Positions 8,682 through 17,500 of a DNA stretch of 64,000 bases are shown here, piece by piece. Every line of letters starts with the position of its first letter. Positions within the stretch are counted from its first letter, which is position 1. The position numbers and the translations under genes are program-made. Under the pieces are notes generated by a model. That model searched no databases, was not told where the DNA came from, and saw only the letters and a program-made list of their open reading frames with translations. The stretch comes from Lacticaseibacillus baoqingensis (GTDB lineage: Bacteria > Bacillota > Bacilli > Lactobacillales > Lactobacillaceae): positions 1 to 64,000 of the forward strand of contig NZ_RHOI01000008.1 in assembly GCF_003946165.1 (NCBI RefSeq). Direction: 5' to 3'.

Positions 8682-8714
8682 TTAAAAAGGACCGGCAACA
8701 GCCGGTCTTTTTTA
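8682..8714 (-). terminator. Hairpin terminator between khpA and rimM
   Basis: GACCGGC (8690-8696) pairs with GCCGGTC (8701-8707) around a four-base loop, with a T-run on the minus-strand side (8684-8688) and a matching A-run upstream. It begins within the khpA stop codon. No obvious new promoter is seen before rimM, so it may act as a partial terminator. Confidence 0.7.
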
Positions 8715-8966
8715 ATGGTTTGGATGCGGTGCATCCAAGATATTTAACCGTACACGCTTGGCATACGGAGACTTGACCGCGTAAACAATGGTCCGGATCG
8801 CTTGCGCCACCCGTCCTTGTTTACCAATGACCCGACCGACATCGTCCGGCGCCACCGTCAAGTCAAAAGCCATATAATCCTGCGTCTCATGACGCACGAT
8901 TTCAATCGCTTCGGGGTGGGTCACTAATGGGGTCACAATAGCTCGGATCAGCGATGCGATATCCAC
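8712..8966 (-). CDS. khpA: KH-domain RNA-binding protein KhpA
   Basis: An 84-residue single KH domain protein (YlqC family) with the diagnostic GxxG-type loop in VGRVIGKQGRVAQAIRTIV (about 43-61). In streptococci and lactobacilli KhpA forms a complex with KhpB (EloR/Jag) that binds RNA and affects cell division and elongation. The start is a GTG at 8966. It lies 10 bp after rpsP, the standard Firmicutes position. Confidence 0.93.
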   Translation of the reverse strand: MDIASLIRAIVTPLVTHPEAIEIVRHETQDYMAFDLTVAPDDVGRVIGKQGRVAQAIRTIVYAVKSPYAKRVRLNILDAPHPNH

Positions 8967-8976
8967 GCCCTAGCCC

Positions 8977-9252
8977 CTATTTCTTAGCAAAACGTGCTTC
9001 GTGATACTTTTGGAGTAAGCCTTTGCTGGTAAGCAAAGTACGTACCGTATCTGAAGGCTGTGCGCCTTTTTGAAGCCAATCAAGAATAGAATCTTCATCC
9101 AGCTTTAAGTCAACTGGTTCGGTTAATGGGTTGTAGTAACCGACGGATTCGATAAACCGACCATCACGTGGGGAGCGAGAATCTGCAACCACGACGCGGT
9201 AGAAAGGCTTACGCTTGGAACCCATCCGCTTTAAACGAATTTTAACTGCCAT
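8977..9252 (-). CDS. rpsP: 30S ribosomal protein S16
   Basis: A 91-residue protein starting [19 protein letters not shown], the classic S16 start, with [15 protein letters not shown] following. S16 is an early 30S assembly protein. The ATG at 9252 has AGGAGGTGGA upstream; an in-frame extension of 11 codons lies inside the leader and is rejected. It is the first gene of the rpsP-khpA-rimM-trmD operon and has a good promoter. Confidence 0.97.
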   Translation of the reverse strand: MAVKIRLKRMGSKRKPFYRVVVADSRSPRDGRFIESVGYYNPLTEPVDLKLDEDSILDWLQKGAQPSDTVRTLLTSKGLLQKYHEARFAKK

Positions 9253-9286
9253 TAAGTCCACCTCCTGTAAATTTCTCAACTTCAAA

Positions 9287-9315
9287 ATAATAGCAAATTA
9301 TCCAGGGCGTGTAAA
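9287..9315 (-). promoter_or_regulatory. rpsP operon promoter
   Basis: TTTACA (9310-9315), 17-base spacer, TATTAT (9287-9292), about 35 bases ahead of the rpsP start. Confidence 0.75.
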
Positions 9316-9460
9316 GAGTTTTTTCTTTACAACGTCAAGTTCCTGCTCAAAAACTGCCTGCAAAGCGCGTCCAAGCGACCCGCCGCCAGCCCACCAGCGG
9401 CCAGTAAGCTTTCATTGGGACATAAAGCGTCCCAACGAACGTGCGGCCACCAGCGCTACT

Positions 9461-10897
9461 TTAGGATTTGAAGCGTTTGGCGTGTTTGAGGCGTTTCTTC
9501 TTATTCTTCTTTTGTTTTTTGACCATCGAGTTCATCGCCATTTTGCCTAAGCGGCCTTTGACGCCGCCACCCATTAAGCCTTCCATGCCTTGGAAGTTGC
9601 CTTTGGACATTTGGTTCATCATCTTTTTAGAGGCGTTGAACTGCTTGATCATCCGGTTGACTTCCACGACCGGCCGCCCGGCACCAGCGGCCAAGCGCCG
9701 CCGCCTGGATGGATTCAAAATGTCTGGATCTTCGCGTTCAGCTGGCGTCATCGAATAAACGATCGCTTTCATGTGGGCGATGTCTTTAGGGTCGACTTTG
9801 AAATTCTTCAATGCTGGGTTGTTGGCCATCCCTGGGATCATTTTCATGATGTCTTCCATCGGGCCCATATTTTGCATTTGCTCCATTTGATCAAGGAAAT
9901 CATTGAAGTCAAAGGTATTTTCTTTGATCTTATCGGCCATTTCGGCGGCTTGCTGCTCATCGAAATTCGCCTGGGCCTTATCGATCAAAGTGAGCATATC
10001 GCCCATCCCCAAGATCCGGTTGGCCATACGATCAGGGTAAAAGACGTCTAAAGCTTCCATCTTTTCGCCTTGCCCAACAAACTTGATCGGCTTGCCAGTG
10101 ACCTTGCGGATCGAAAGCGCCGCGCCGCCGCGCGTATCGCCATCTAATTTGGTCAAAACGACCCCAGTGATATCTAACCGTTCGTCAAATCCCTTAGCCA
10201 CATCAGTTGCGGCTTGCCCGGTCATGGCGTCAACCACCAGCAAGATCTCATTAGGCTCAGCCAACGCTTTGATGTCGGCTAATTCAGTCATCAGCTTTTC
10301 ATCGATCTGCAACCGGCCGGCGGTATCGATCAAGACATAATCATTATGTTGCAGCTGGGCTTGCGCCAAGCCTTGACGAACGATCTCCCGCGGGTCAACA
10401 TCGGTGCCTAAAGCAAACACTTGGGCGCCGACTTGTTCGCCGACCACTTGCAGCTGATCGATCGCAGCCGGCCGATAGACATCAGCTGCGATCAAAAGCG
10501 GGCGGGCTTTTTCTTGCTCGATCAAGCGCTTGGCCAGCTTGCCGACAGTCGTGGTTTTCCCGGCCCCTTGCAGCCCAGCCATCATGATCACCGTGGGGAT
10601 ATGGGGGGCTTTGTTCAATGGAACAGCCGCGTCGCCCATGGTCGCCGTTAATTCATCATTGACGATCTTGATAATTTGTTGTGCCGGTGACAGTGAGTCC
10701 AACACCTCAGTGCCGACCGCCTTTTCGCGCACATTTTTGACGAATTCTTTGACCACGCCAAAGTTAACGTCGGCTTCAAGCAGCGCCAAGCGGATTTCGC
10801 GCATTGAATCGCGCACGTCGGCTTCCGTCACTTTACCCTTCCGCCGCAACCCGCTAAATGCTTTTTGCAGGCGTTCAGATAACCCTTCAAATGCCAT
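9461..10897 (-). CDS. ffh: Signal recognition particle GTPase Ffh
   Basis: Ffh (SRP54) binds signal sequences with the 4.5S RNA and docks with FtsY. The 478-residue protein has the N domain, the G domain with P-loop GLQGAGKTTTVGKLAKRL (about 107-124), DTAGRLQ and TKLDGDTRGG, then the Met-rich M domain (MIKQFNASKKMMNQMSKG). The tail is very basic. AGGAGG precedes the ATG. It follows ylxM by 43 bp, the usual pair. The 200 bp between the stop and the rpsP promoter contain a GGGACG/CGTCCC-type hairpin (about 9416-9436) without a T-run. Confidence 0.97.
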   Translation of the reverse strand: MAFEGLSERLQKAFSGLRRKGKVTEADVRDSMREIRLALLEADVNFGVVKEFVKNVREKAVGTEVLDSLSPAQQIIKIVNDELTATMGDAAVPLNKAPHIPTVIMMAGLQGAGKTTTVGKLAKRLIEQEKARPLLIAADVYRPAAIDQLQVVGEQVGAQVFALGTDVDPREIVRQGLAQAQLQHNDYVLIDTAGRLQIDEKLMTELADIKALAEPNEILLVVDAMTGQAATDVAKGFDERLDITGVVLTKLDGDTRGGAALSIRKVTGKPIKFVGQGEKMEALDVFYPDRMANRILGMGDMLTLIDKAQANFDEQQAAEMADKIKENTFDFNDFLDQMEQMQNMGPMEDIMKMIPGMANNPALKNFKVDPKDIAHMKAIVYSMTPAEREDPDILNPSRRRRLAAGAGRPVVEVNRMIKQFNASKKMMNQMSKGNFQGMEGLMGGGVKGRLGKMAMNSMVKKQKKNKKKRLKHAKRFKS

Positions 10898-10940
10898 AAT
10901 TGCCTCCTACTGTAAGAAAAATTAGCGTCTGTGAACCCGC

Positions 10941-11282
10941 TTAACGCGCGGCTTGATCTGCCACACGCGTTAATAAGGTACTCAAGCGCGTATCTTGGGG
11001 ATAATTGACCCGCACGTAAGCCACCAGCGCATCTACCGCTTGGTTTTGCGCTTGATAATTGGCTAACAAATGCAGCTTGCTTTCGTACTCTTCCAAACTG
11101 GCCTCAGTCCGGCGGATATTGTCATACACCGCTTGGCGAGAGACATCAAACTCTGTGGCAATTTCCCCCAGTGAATAATCGTCACCATAGTATAATTCCA
11201 GGTAACTATGCTGCTTTTCAGTTAGTAATGCGCCATAAAACTCAAACAACGAGTTCATCCGGTTGTTTTTTTCGATTTCCAT
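10941..11282 (-). CDS. ylxM: YlxM family HTH protein (SRP operon)
   Basis: A 113-residue UPF0122 protein with a sigma-70 region 4-like helix-turn-helix: [20 protein letters not shown] then [18 protein letters not shown] (about 21-58). YlxM modulates SRP GTPase activity in streptococci. GAGGTAG lies ahead of the ATG. It directly precedes ffh, as expected. Confidence 0.93.
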   Translation of the reverse strand: MEIEKNNRMNSLFEFYGALLTEKQHSYLELYYGDDYSLGEIATEFDVSRQAVYDNIRRTEASLEEYESKLHLLANYQAQNQAVDALVAYVRVNYPQDTRLSTLLTRVADQAAR

Positions 11283-11425
11283 TTTTCTACCTCATATACA
11301 CTCCTTTCAGGATACCGGTGAAACGCCCATCCGTCAATGTTCATCGGTTGCGTTAATCCTTTCACAAAATGTGCGTCACGACACGCATTCGTGGTAAACT
11401 AAAGGTATGAATTGGAGGGAAAAAT

Positions 11426-11749
11426 ATGGTAGCGACAATTCTATATTGGGGCATCATCGCCGCACTTTGCGGTTGGTGGGCTTGGACATTGGTCTTTTCA
11501 TTGATTTATTTGGGCAACCACGAAAATGGCAACCTGTGGTTCTTCGCTATTTTAAATACCTTAGGCCTGATCGCGGCAGCGATTTTTGCGTGGATCATGG
11601 CCAATACCGCTTGGCAAAAGTATTGGTTTGCCAGCTCGGTCAATACCGGCAACTGGCTATTATACGTGATCATCGCGTATGTGGTGTTGATCGTCTTGCA
11701 GGTGCTTTTAGGCCGCACGCCAAAAGATGCGGCAGTGGCCTCACATTAA
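11426..11749 (+). CDS. Small membrane protein, unknown function
   Basis: A 107-residue protein with three or four hydrophobic helices (about 4-28, 38-60 and 75-95), tryptophan-rich at the ends (GWWAWTLVF). I do not recognise a family. GGAGGG precedes the ATG. It is on the plus strand between ylxM and ftsY, both on the minus strand, so it is transcribed alone; it ends at a bidirectional terminator. Confidence 0.75.
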   Translation: MVATILYWGIIAALCGWWAWTLVFSLIYLGNHENGNLWFFAILNTLGLIAAAIFAWIMANTAWQKYWFASSVNTGNWLLYVIIAYVVLIVLQVLLGRTPKDAAVASH

Positions 11750-11750
11750 C

Positions 11751-11796
11751 GCAAAAATCCATCCCAGCCAACCGGCTGTGGATGGATTTTTTTTTG
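11751..11796. terminator. Bidirectional terminator
   Basis: AAAAATCCATCC pairs with GGATGGATTTTT around a short loop that contains a second small pairing (AGCC/GGCT). A- and T-runs on both sides serve the convergent small membrane gene and ftsY. Confidence 0.85.
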
Positions 11797-11814
11797 CGTT
11801 TGATCATGCGCAAA

Positions 11815-12816
11815 CTAGTCTGGATCTGTCGGCGTTTGGATCAAGCCTTTGAATAGGCCATAGGCAAATTTTGTGGGGTCAAAGACTTGTAAGTCATCCA
11901 TGCCTTCGCCTAAGCCGGCCAGCTTGACTGGGACATGCAATTCATTGCGAATCGCCAACACGATCCCGCCTTTGCCGGTCCCGTCGAGCTTGGTCAACAC
12001 GATGCCGGAAATATCCGTGGTTTGCTTGAATTGTTTGGCTTGACTCAAGGCATTTTGGCCGGTCGTCGCATCCAACACCAGCAACACTTCTTGTGGCGCA
12101 TTGGGTAATTCCCGCACGATCACACGCTTGATCTTATCCAATTCTTTCATCAAGTTGACTTTGTTTTGCAAGCGGCCGGCAGTATCGACTAACAAGACAT
12201 CCACTTGGTCTTGTTTGGCTTGTTTGACCGCATCAAACACCACACTGGCTGGGTCGGCGCCGGCGGCACTGGCCACGACTGGCACACCATCGCGGCGTCC
12301 CCACTCTTGGAGTTGTTCGATCGCCCCGGCACGGAAGGTATCGCCAGCGGCTAACAACACAGATTTGCCAGCGGCTTGCAGTTGATGCGCCAGCTTGCCG
12401 ATCGTGGTGGTTTTGCCGGCACCATTGACCCCGACAAATAAAAATACCGTCGGCTCGCCTTGGGCATAGTGCAAACTATTATCTTCATCTGCCCCCGCTT
12501 CGCCATAAAGATCGACTAATTTTTCGACGATCACTTGCGCCACGGCTTCAGGCTTTTTAGCATTTTTCAGCTTCACTTCTTCGCGCAGCGCATCCGTTAG
12601 CGCCACCGCAGTTTGAAAGCCCACGTCTGCTTCGATGAGCATCTCTTCGAGGTCGTCGAAAAAATCTTCATCGACACTGCGAAAGTTGGCAAATAAAGCA
12701 TTCAAGCGTTCGCTAAAGGACGTGCGCGATTTTTCCAGCCCGGCATCATACTTTTCTGTCTCCGGTGTTTCCGGCGTTGCAGTAAACGCTTTTTTGATTC
12801 GGTCAAATAATCCCAT
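11815..12816 (-). CDS. ftsY: SRP receptor FtsY
   Basis: FtsY is the membrane-associated receptor for Ffh-ribosome complexes. The 333-residue protein has a short acidic A region, the N domain, and the G domain with GVNGAGKTTTIGKLAHQL (about 125-142), DTAGRLQNK and TKLDGTGKGG. The membrane-anchoring A domain is short, as is common in Firmicutes. It follows smc by 9 bp, in the typical rnc-smc-ftsY order. Confidence 0.97.
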   Translation of the reverse strand: MGLFDRIKKAFTATPETPETEKYDAGLEKSRTSFSERLNALFANFRSVDEDFFDDLEEMLIEADVGFQTAVALTDALREEVKLKNAKKPEAVAQVIVEKLVDLYGEAGADEDNSLHYAQGEPTVFLFVGVNGAGKTTTIGKLAHQLQAAGKSVLLAAGDTFRAGAIEQLQEWGRRDGVPVVASAAGADPASVVFDAVKQAKQDQVDVLLVDTAGRLQNKVNLMKELDKIKRVIVRELPNAPQEVLLVLDATTGQNALSQAKQFKQTTDISGIVLTKLDGTGKGGIVLAIRNELHVPVKLAGLGEGMDDLQVFDPTKFAYGLFKGLIQTPTDPD

Positions 12817-12825
12817 TACGTCATC

Positions 12826-15800
12826 CTACCCTTCATTGTCTTGAACCGCTTGGTCTAACGAAACTGCCATCATCCGCGAAACGCCAGATTCTTGCATGGT
12901 CACCCCATACAAGACATTTGCCGCCAACATCGTCCCGCGGCGGTGGGTGATCACGATGAATTGCGTGTCACTGGCATAATGCTTCAAAAATTGCCCGAAG
13001 CGATTCACATTCACATCATCAAGGCTGGCTTCAACTTCATCGAGGATCGAAAACGGTACCGGCCGCACTTGTAAAATCGCAAATAGCAACACGATTGCTG
13101 TCAATGCACGTTCACCGCCAGAAAGCAAAGACAAGCGCGACAATTTCTTACCAGGCGGCTGCGCTGAGATCTCTAAGCCGGTATTTAACAAATCATCTGG
13201 ATCAGTCAGGCTCAAATGCGCGTGGCCGCCGCCAAACATCTTCGGAAAGATTGCTTGAAAAGCGGTATTGGTCGCATCAAACATGTCTTTGAAGCGCGTC
13301 TTAACGGCTTCATCCAGCTCCCCCATCGTCTCTTGCAATTGGTCTTTGGCCGCTAATAGATCGGCTTGTTGTTTGGTCAAAAAGTCATAGCGCTCACGCA
13401 CCTCTTGGTATTCGGCGATCGCATTGGGATTGACCGGGCCTAACTCATCCAAGCCGCGTTTGAGCAGCTTCAAGCGGCTTTTCAACATTGGCAATTCAGT
13501 TTCATCATTCACCACCGCCGCCTTCGCCGCTTCAAAGCTCAATTGATAATCCTCTGCCAAGATCCCTAACCGGCTGTCCAAGTTCAATTTGATCCGGTTG
13601 AGACTCACCGCTTGTTGTTGCGATTGCGCCATCGCCGTGTTTTGCTGGCGGTTGACCGTGGCGATTTCACCAGAAACCTGACTCAATTCACCACGGTTGG
13701 CTGCTTTTGCTTGGGTCAATTGCTGACGTTTTTGCTGCAGCTGTTTTTGGGCTTGTTGCAAGTCCTTGATCGTTTGTTCCCGATCAGCTTGGTCTTGATC
13801 TGTATTGGCCAGCGCAGCGGTGAGCGTGTCGATTCGGGACTTGAGCTTGCTGGCATGTGCGTTGGCGGCATCCAAACTGGCTTGCCATTGTTCAGTCTGC
13901 GCTTTCGTCGTCGCTTGGGCGCTTTTGAGCACCGCGACTTGCGTTTTGAGGTCCGTCACCTGTGCCTGCTTAGCCGCCTCAGCCGTGCTGGACTCGGCTA
14001 AATCCGCCTTGCGTTTGGCAATGGTCGCTTGCACCGTGGTCAGTTGTGCGGTAATCTGCGCCGCTTTAGTTTGAAGCTGGGTGATCACAGTCGCAAAATC
14101 TTCGTTTTGGCTGGCATCTAAACCTAACGCTTGCAGTTGGCGTTTGAGTTGGGTCAACGCTTCTTGGCGGGCGGTTAATTGTGCTTGCAGCGCTTGTTGA
14201 GCCGTCGTCTGCTGCGTCAGCGTTTGCTGGCTGGCGGCCACTGCTTGCGCTGCAGCCGTCGCCTGTTGTTGCAGGTCATCTAGTTCAGTTTGCTTGGCCG
14301 TCAAAGCCGCCGTCATTTGCTTTAACTGTGCGGCTAATGTTTGCACTTCTTGGGTCCGGGCTAAAGGCGAACTGGCTTTGGCTTTGACTTGCCCACCTGA
14401 AAGCGACCCGCCAACATTGAGCAGATCCCCTTCAACCGTCACGATGCGATAGCGATGACCGGTTTGATTCGCCAAGGCAATCGCATGATCAAGGGTGTCA
14501 GCAACGATCAAGCTCCCCGCCAAGTTGGCCATGATTCCCGCCACTTGCTGCGGGTAACGGATCAGCTCAACGCCGACCCCTAAAAAGCCTGGCTGCCCTT
14601 GTAAACTGGTTAATACCGCTTGCGGCAGGTGCCGCGGTTTGATCACACTGATCGGCAAAAAAGTAGCCCGCCCAGCCCGTTGCTGTTTCAAATACGTGAT
14701 CGCTTGTTTCGCTGCTTGCTCATCTGTGGTCACGATGGATTGCAAAGCCCCGCCTAAGGCAATGTCTAAGGCTTGTTGATATTGTTTGGGCACGGTCAAT
14801 AATTCGGCGACTGCCCCGACCACCCCAGGCAATTGGGCTTTATGCTGCAACACAGCTTTGACGCCAGCAAAGAAGCCTTGATAGTCTTCTTTCAGCTCCT
14901 TAAGGGTTTCATAGCGCGACTGCGTGCTTTGATAGATCCCTAACGCTTCTTGATAACGTTGGCGCGTTTGTGCGTATTGGGTTTGCGCAGCGTCAGCCGC
15001 TGAACGGGTCTTGGCCAGTGCCGTCTGGGCTTCAGTCGCTGCTTTTTGGGCGGCGGCGATTTGCGCCGTTAATGCTTCAACAGCCTGGCGCGCTTGCGCC
15101 ACGCGCTTGGTCAGTTCTTTGACGCGTGTCGATTGGGCAGCGGTTTGGTTGGCTTGGACCTGTTGATCTTTTTTAGCCGCGGCCAACTGGTTATTCACCG
15201 CCGCTTGAGTTTGCAGTAAGTCGATATATTGCGCTTGGGCAGCATCAAGTTGTGCTTGCAAAGCAGCTGGGCTTTGCGCGGCGGCAACCGCGGCTTGTAA
15301 GGCTTGTTGTGCTTGTTTGCGGTCGGCGGCTTGGATCTTGCTTTTGTCTGCCAAAGCTGCCAGCTGCTTTGCCGCTTCCGCCGCTTGTTGCGTCGCTTCA
15401 TCCAATTGCTGATTCAAGTCGGCTAAGGTCAACTGGGTATGATTGACCCGCTCGGTCGAAAGGTTAGCTTCACCAGTCAAGCTTTCTAACCGCGTGGAGG
15501 CAGTCAACAACTGGTCATTGCATGTGTCTAACGCCTGTTCAAACTCTTGATCTTTGGCTGTCAGCGCCTCTGATCGCGCCTCTAAGGTGGCCAATTTATT
15601 CTTTAATCCCGCCAACAGCTGCGCGGTCACTTTGGCTTGTGCTGCCGTGGCGGTTTGTTCTGTGTCAAGCTGTTGGATCTCTAAGGCTAAAATGGCTTGA
15701 TGGACATTTTGATAGTCTTTGGTTTGGCGTTCGTAATCGCGCGCGATCGAGGCTTGCTCTTCCAACGGTGTCAATTGCCGATGCAATTCTTGGATGATGT

Positions 15801-16377
15801 CATTGACGCGATCCAAGTTATCGGTAGTGGTTTGCAGCTCCTTGTCGGCTTTGATCTTTTGTTGTTTGTACTTCAAAACACCGGCGGCTTCTTCTAAGAT
15901 CCCCCGGCGTTCTTCTGGTTTACTGTTGAAAATGGCCTCAACGCGGCCTTGAGAAATAAAGGAAAAGCTTTCTTTTCCCAGGCCGGAATCCATAAATAAA
16001 TCCACAATATCTTTCAAGCGGACCGCTTGATTATTGATCAAAAAATCTGATTCGCCATCACGATAAAGCCGGCGGGTCACACTGACTTCCGCCGGCTGAT
16101 TGGCCAAATACCCATCGCGATTATCAAACGTCATCACGACTTCCGCCCGATTCAGCGGCGGTCGGCTCGCGGTACCGGCGAAGATCACATCCCCCATTTT
16201 CTCCCCGCGCAGGCTTTTGGCACTTTGTTCGCCTAAGCTCCACCGGATCGCTTCGGTGATATTGCTTTTACCACTCCCATTGGGCCCAACGATCCCGGTC
16301 AATCCAGGGACAAAATCAATTTGCGTTTTGTCTGCAAACGATTTGAACCCGTTGATCACAAGCGTCTTTAACTGCAT
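12826..16377 (-). CDS. smc: Chromosome segregation ATPase SMC
   Basis: SMC works with ScpA and ScpB to organise and resolve the chromosome. The 1183-residue protein has the N-terminal Walker A (GPNGSGKSNITEAIRW, about 32-47), two long coiled coils very rich in Ala and Gln, a central hinge (about 515-640, ending in a Gly-rich LNVGGSLSGGQV), the C-terminal signature LSGGERALTA and Walker B (FSILDEVEASLDD). The length is normal. The coiled-coil codons are repetitive at amino acid level only. It sits between rnc and ftsY as one operon. Confidence 0.98.
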   Translation of the reverse strand: MQLKTLVINGFKSFADKTQIDFVPGLTGIVGPNGSGKSNITEAIRWSLGEQSAKSLRGEKMGDVIFAGTASRPPLNRAEVVMTFDNRDGYLANQPAEVSVTRRLYRDGESDFLINNQAVRLKDIVDLFMDSGLGKESFSFISQGRVEAIFNSKPEERRGILEEAAGVLKYKQQKIKADKELQTTTDNLDRVNDIIQELHRQLTPLEEQASIARDYERQTKDYQNVHQAILALEIQQLDTEQTATAAQAKVTAQLLAGLKNKLATLEARSEALTAKDQEFEQALDTCNDQLLTASTRLESLTGEANLSTERVNHTQLTLADLNQQLDEATQQAAEAAKQLAALADKSKIQAADRKQAQQALQAAVAAAQSPAALQAQLDAAQAQYIDLLQTQAAVNNQLAAAKKDQQVQANQTAAQSTRVKELTKRVAQARQAVEALTAQIAAAQKAATEAQTALAKTRSAADAAQTQYAQTRQRYQEALGIYQSTQSRYETLKELKEDYQGFFAGVKAVLQHKAQLPGVVGAVAELLTVPKQYQQALDIALGGALQSIVTTDEQAAKQAITYLKQQRAGRATFLPISVIKPRHLPQAVLTSLQGQPGFLGVGVELIRYPQQVAGIMANLAGSLIVADTLDHAIALANQTGHRYRIVTVEGDLLNVGGSLSGGQVKAKASSPLARTQEVQTLAAQLKQMTAALTAKQTELDDLQQQATAAAQAVAASQQTLTQQTTAQQALQAQLTARQEALTQLKRQLQALGLDASQNEDFATVITQLQTKAAQITAQLTTVQATIAKRKADLAESSTAEAAKQAQVTDLKTQVAVLKSAQATTKAQTEQWQASLDAANAHASKLKSRIDTLTAALANTDQDQADREQTIKDLQQAQKQLQQKRQQLTQAKAANRGELSQVSGEIATVNRQQNTAMAQSQQQAVSLNRIKLNLDSRLGILAEDYQLSFEAAKAAVVNDETELPMLKSRLKLLKRGLDELGPVNPNAIAEYQEVRERYDFLTKQQADLLAAKDQLQETMGELDEAVKTRFKDMFDATNTAFQAIFPKMFGGGHAHLSLTDPDDLLNTGLEISAQPPGKKLSRLSLLSGGERALTAIVLLFAILQVRPVPFSILDEVEASLDDVNVNRFGQFLKHYASDTQFIVITHRRGTMLAANVLYGVTMQESGVSRMMAVSLDQAVQDNEG

Positions 16378-16391
16378 GTCTCCACGTCCTA

Positions 16392-17093
16392 CTATAGTTT
16401 GCCTTGGAGCTTCTCCAGCGCATCACTGGCAGCGGCTTGCTCTGCGGCTTTTTTATTCTTCCCATATCCTGAACCCAGCACGCGATCTTCTGCACTGACA
16501 TCGACTTGAAAACGGCGATCGTGAGCCGGACCGCTTTCACTGAGCAAATGATACTCGATCTTGACTTCGCCGTCTTTTTGCAAGAATTCTTGCAAGGCGG
16601 TTTTGTGATCCATATTTGCATCAAATTGCCCGGCAGCGATCTTGGGAAAAATCACTTGCGCAGCAAAATCGATCACCGCTTGCCGTCCTTGATCCAGATA
16701 TAACGCCCCGTTAAAGGCCTCAAACAGATCTTCTAATAAGGTCTTGCGCATGCGGGCCCCAGCATTTTCTTCGCCTTTGCCCAACCGAATGTACTGGTCG
16801 AAATGGGCCTCTTTAGAAAATGCCGAAAAACTGCGCGTTTGCACGATCGCCGCGCGCATCCGCGTCAGCTTGCCTTCAGGAAGATCTGGATATTGCCGAT
16901 AGAGATAATCACTCACAGTCAGCTCCAACACGGCATCGCCTAAGAACTCGAGCCGTTCATTGTCTTTGAGCCCCAATTCCTGATGTTCATTGACGTAAGA
17001 AGAATGCGTGAACGCTTCATCGAGGATGGAAAGGTCGTGAAACTCGATTCCGTACCGATTCCTAAGTTCCGAAACAAATTCTGAAGCGACCAT
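16392..17093 (-). CDS. rnc: Ribonuclease III
   Basis: RNase III cleaves double-stranded RNA in rRNA and mRNA processing. The 233-residue protein has the signature NERLEFLGDAVLEL (about 44-57) with catalytic acidic residues, and a C-terminal double-stranded RNA-binding domain (TALQEFLQKDG through KKAAEQAAASDALEKL). The gene starts the rnc-smc-ftsY operon with a promoter just upstream. Confidence 0.96.
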   Translation of the reverse strand: MVASEFVSELRNRYGIEFHDLSILDEAFTHSSYVNEHQELGLKDNERLEFLGDAVLELTVSDYLYRQYPDLPEGKLTRMRAAIVQTRSFSAFSKEAHFDQYIRLGKGEENAGARMRKTLLEDLFEAFNGALYLDQGRQAVIDFAAQVIFPKIAAGQFDANMDHKTALQEFLQKDGEVKIEYHLLSESGPAHDRRFQVDVSAEDRVLGSGYGKNKKAAEQAAASDALEKLQGKL

Positions 17094-17126
17094 AATAGTT
17101 AAACTCCTCCTTATATTCTCTCTATC

Positions 17127-17155
17127 ATTATACTAAAGGCATCTCAAAATGACAC
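17127..17155 (-). promoter_or_regulatory. rnc-smc-ftsY promoter
   Basis: Perfect TATAAT (17127-17132) with a 17-base spacer to a poor -35, GTGTCA (17150-17155). It lies between the acpP terminator and rnc. Confidence 0.55.
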
Positions 17156-17168
17156 CTTAACCCGGCCG

Positions 17169-17196
17169 AAAAAAAAGTCCGGCGCCAGGCCGGACT
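17169..17196 (-). terminator. acpP terminator
   Basis: AGTCCGGC (17176-17183) pairs with GCCGGACT (17189-17196), followed on the minus strand by eight T residues. Confidence 0.85.
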
Positions 17197-17206
17197 GTTT
17201 CATTGT

Positions 17207-17452
17207 CTATTTGGTTTGATGGGCCATGACGTAACTCACAGCGTCGCCAACAGTCACAATGTTTTCCGCATCTTCATCTGGGATCTCAGCCCCGAAAGTA
17301 TCTTCAAGCTCTAACACGAATTCCACGATATCAATCGAGTCTGCATCGAGATCCTTCTTGAAGTTCAGGTTGTTATTGATCTGCGATTCTGGGATCTGAA
17401 AATGATCCTGGATCAACCCTGAAATCTTTGCGAATACTTCTTGCTCAGTCAT
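17207..17452 (-). CDS. acpP: Acyl carrier protein
   Basis: An 81-residue acidic four-helix protein. The phosphopantetheine attachment serine is in DADSIDIVEFVLELED (about residue 38), where the usual motif is DSLD; Ile replaces Leu. The ATG at 17452 follows GGAGG; an in-frame upstream extension of 9 codons is rejected. It comes directly after plsX, linking it to phospholipid synthesis, and a terminator follows. Confidence 0.95.
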   Translation of the reverse strand: MTEQEVFAKISGLIQDHFQIPESQINNNLNFKKDLDADSIDIVEFVLELEDTFGAEIPDEDAENIVTVGDAVSYVMAHQTK

Positions 17453-17500
17453 GACGGTCCTCCGTTTCTTAACACGCACTCTAATATAGCGGTTTTTTCG

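Noticed and set aside
9590-10051. Long plus-strand frame (153 codons) inside ffh
   Set aside because: It is an antisense shadow of ffh. Its His/Asp/Ile-rich composition reflects the complement of the ffh codons.
13612-14001. Leu/Arg-rich plus-strand frames and repeats inside smc
   Set aside because: These are the complement of the Ala/Gln-rich SMC coiled coil. The repetition is at codon level and is not a tandem repeat or CRISPR.
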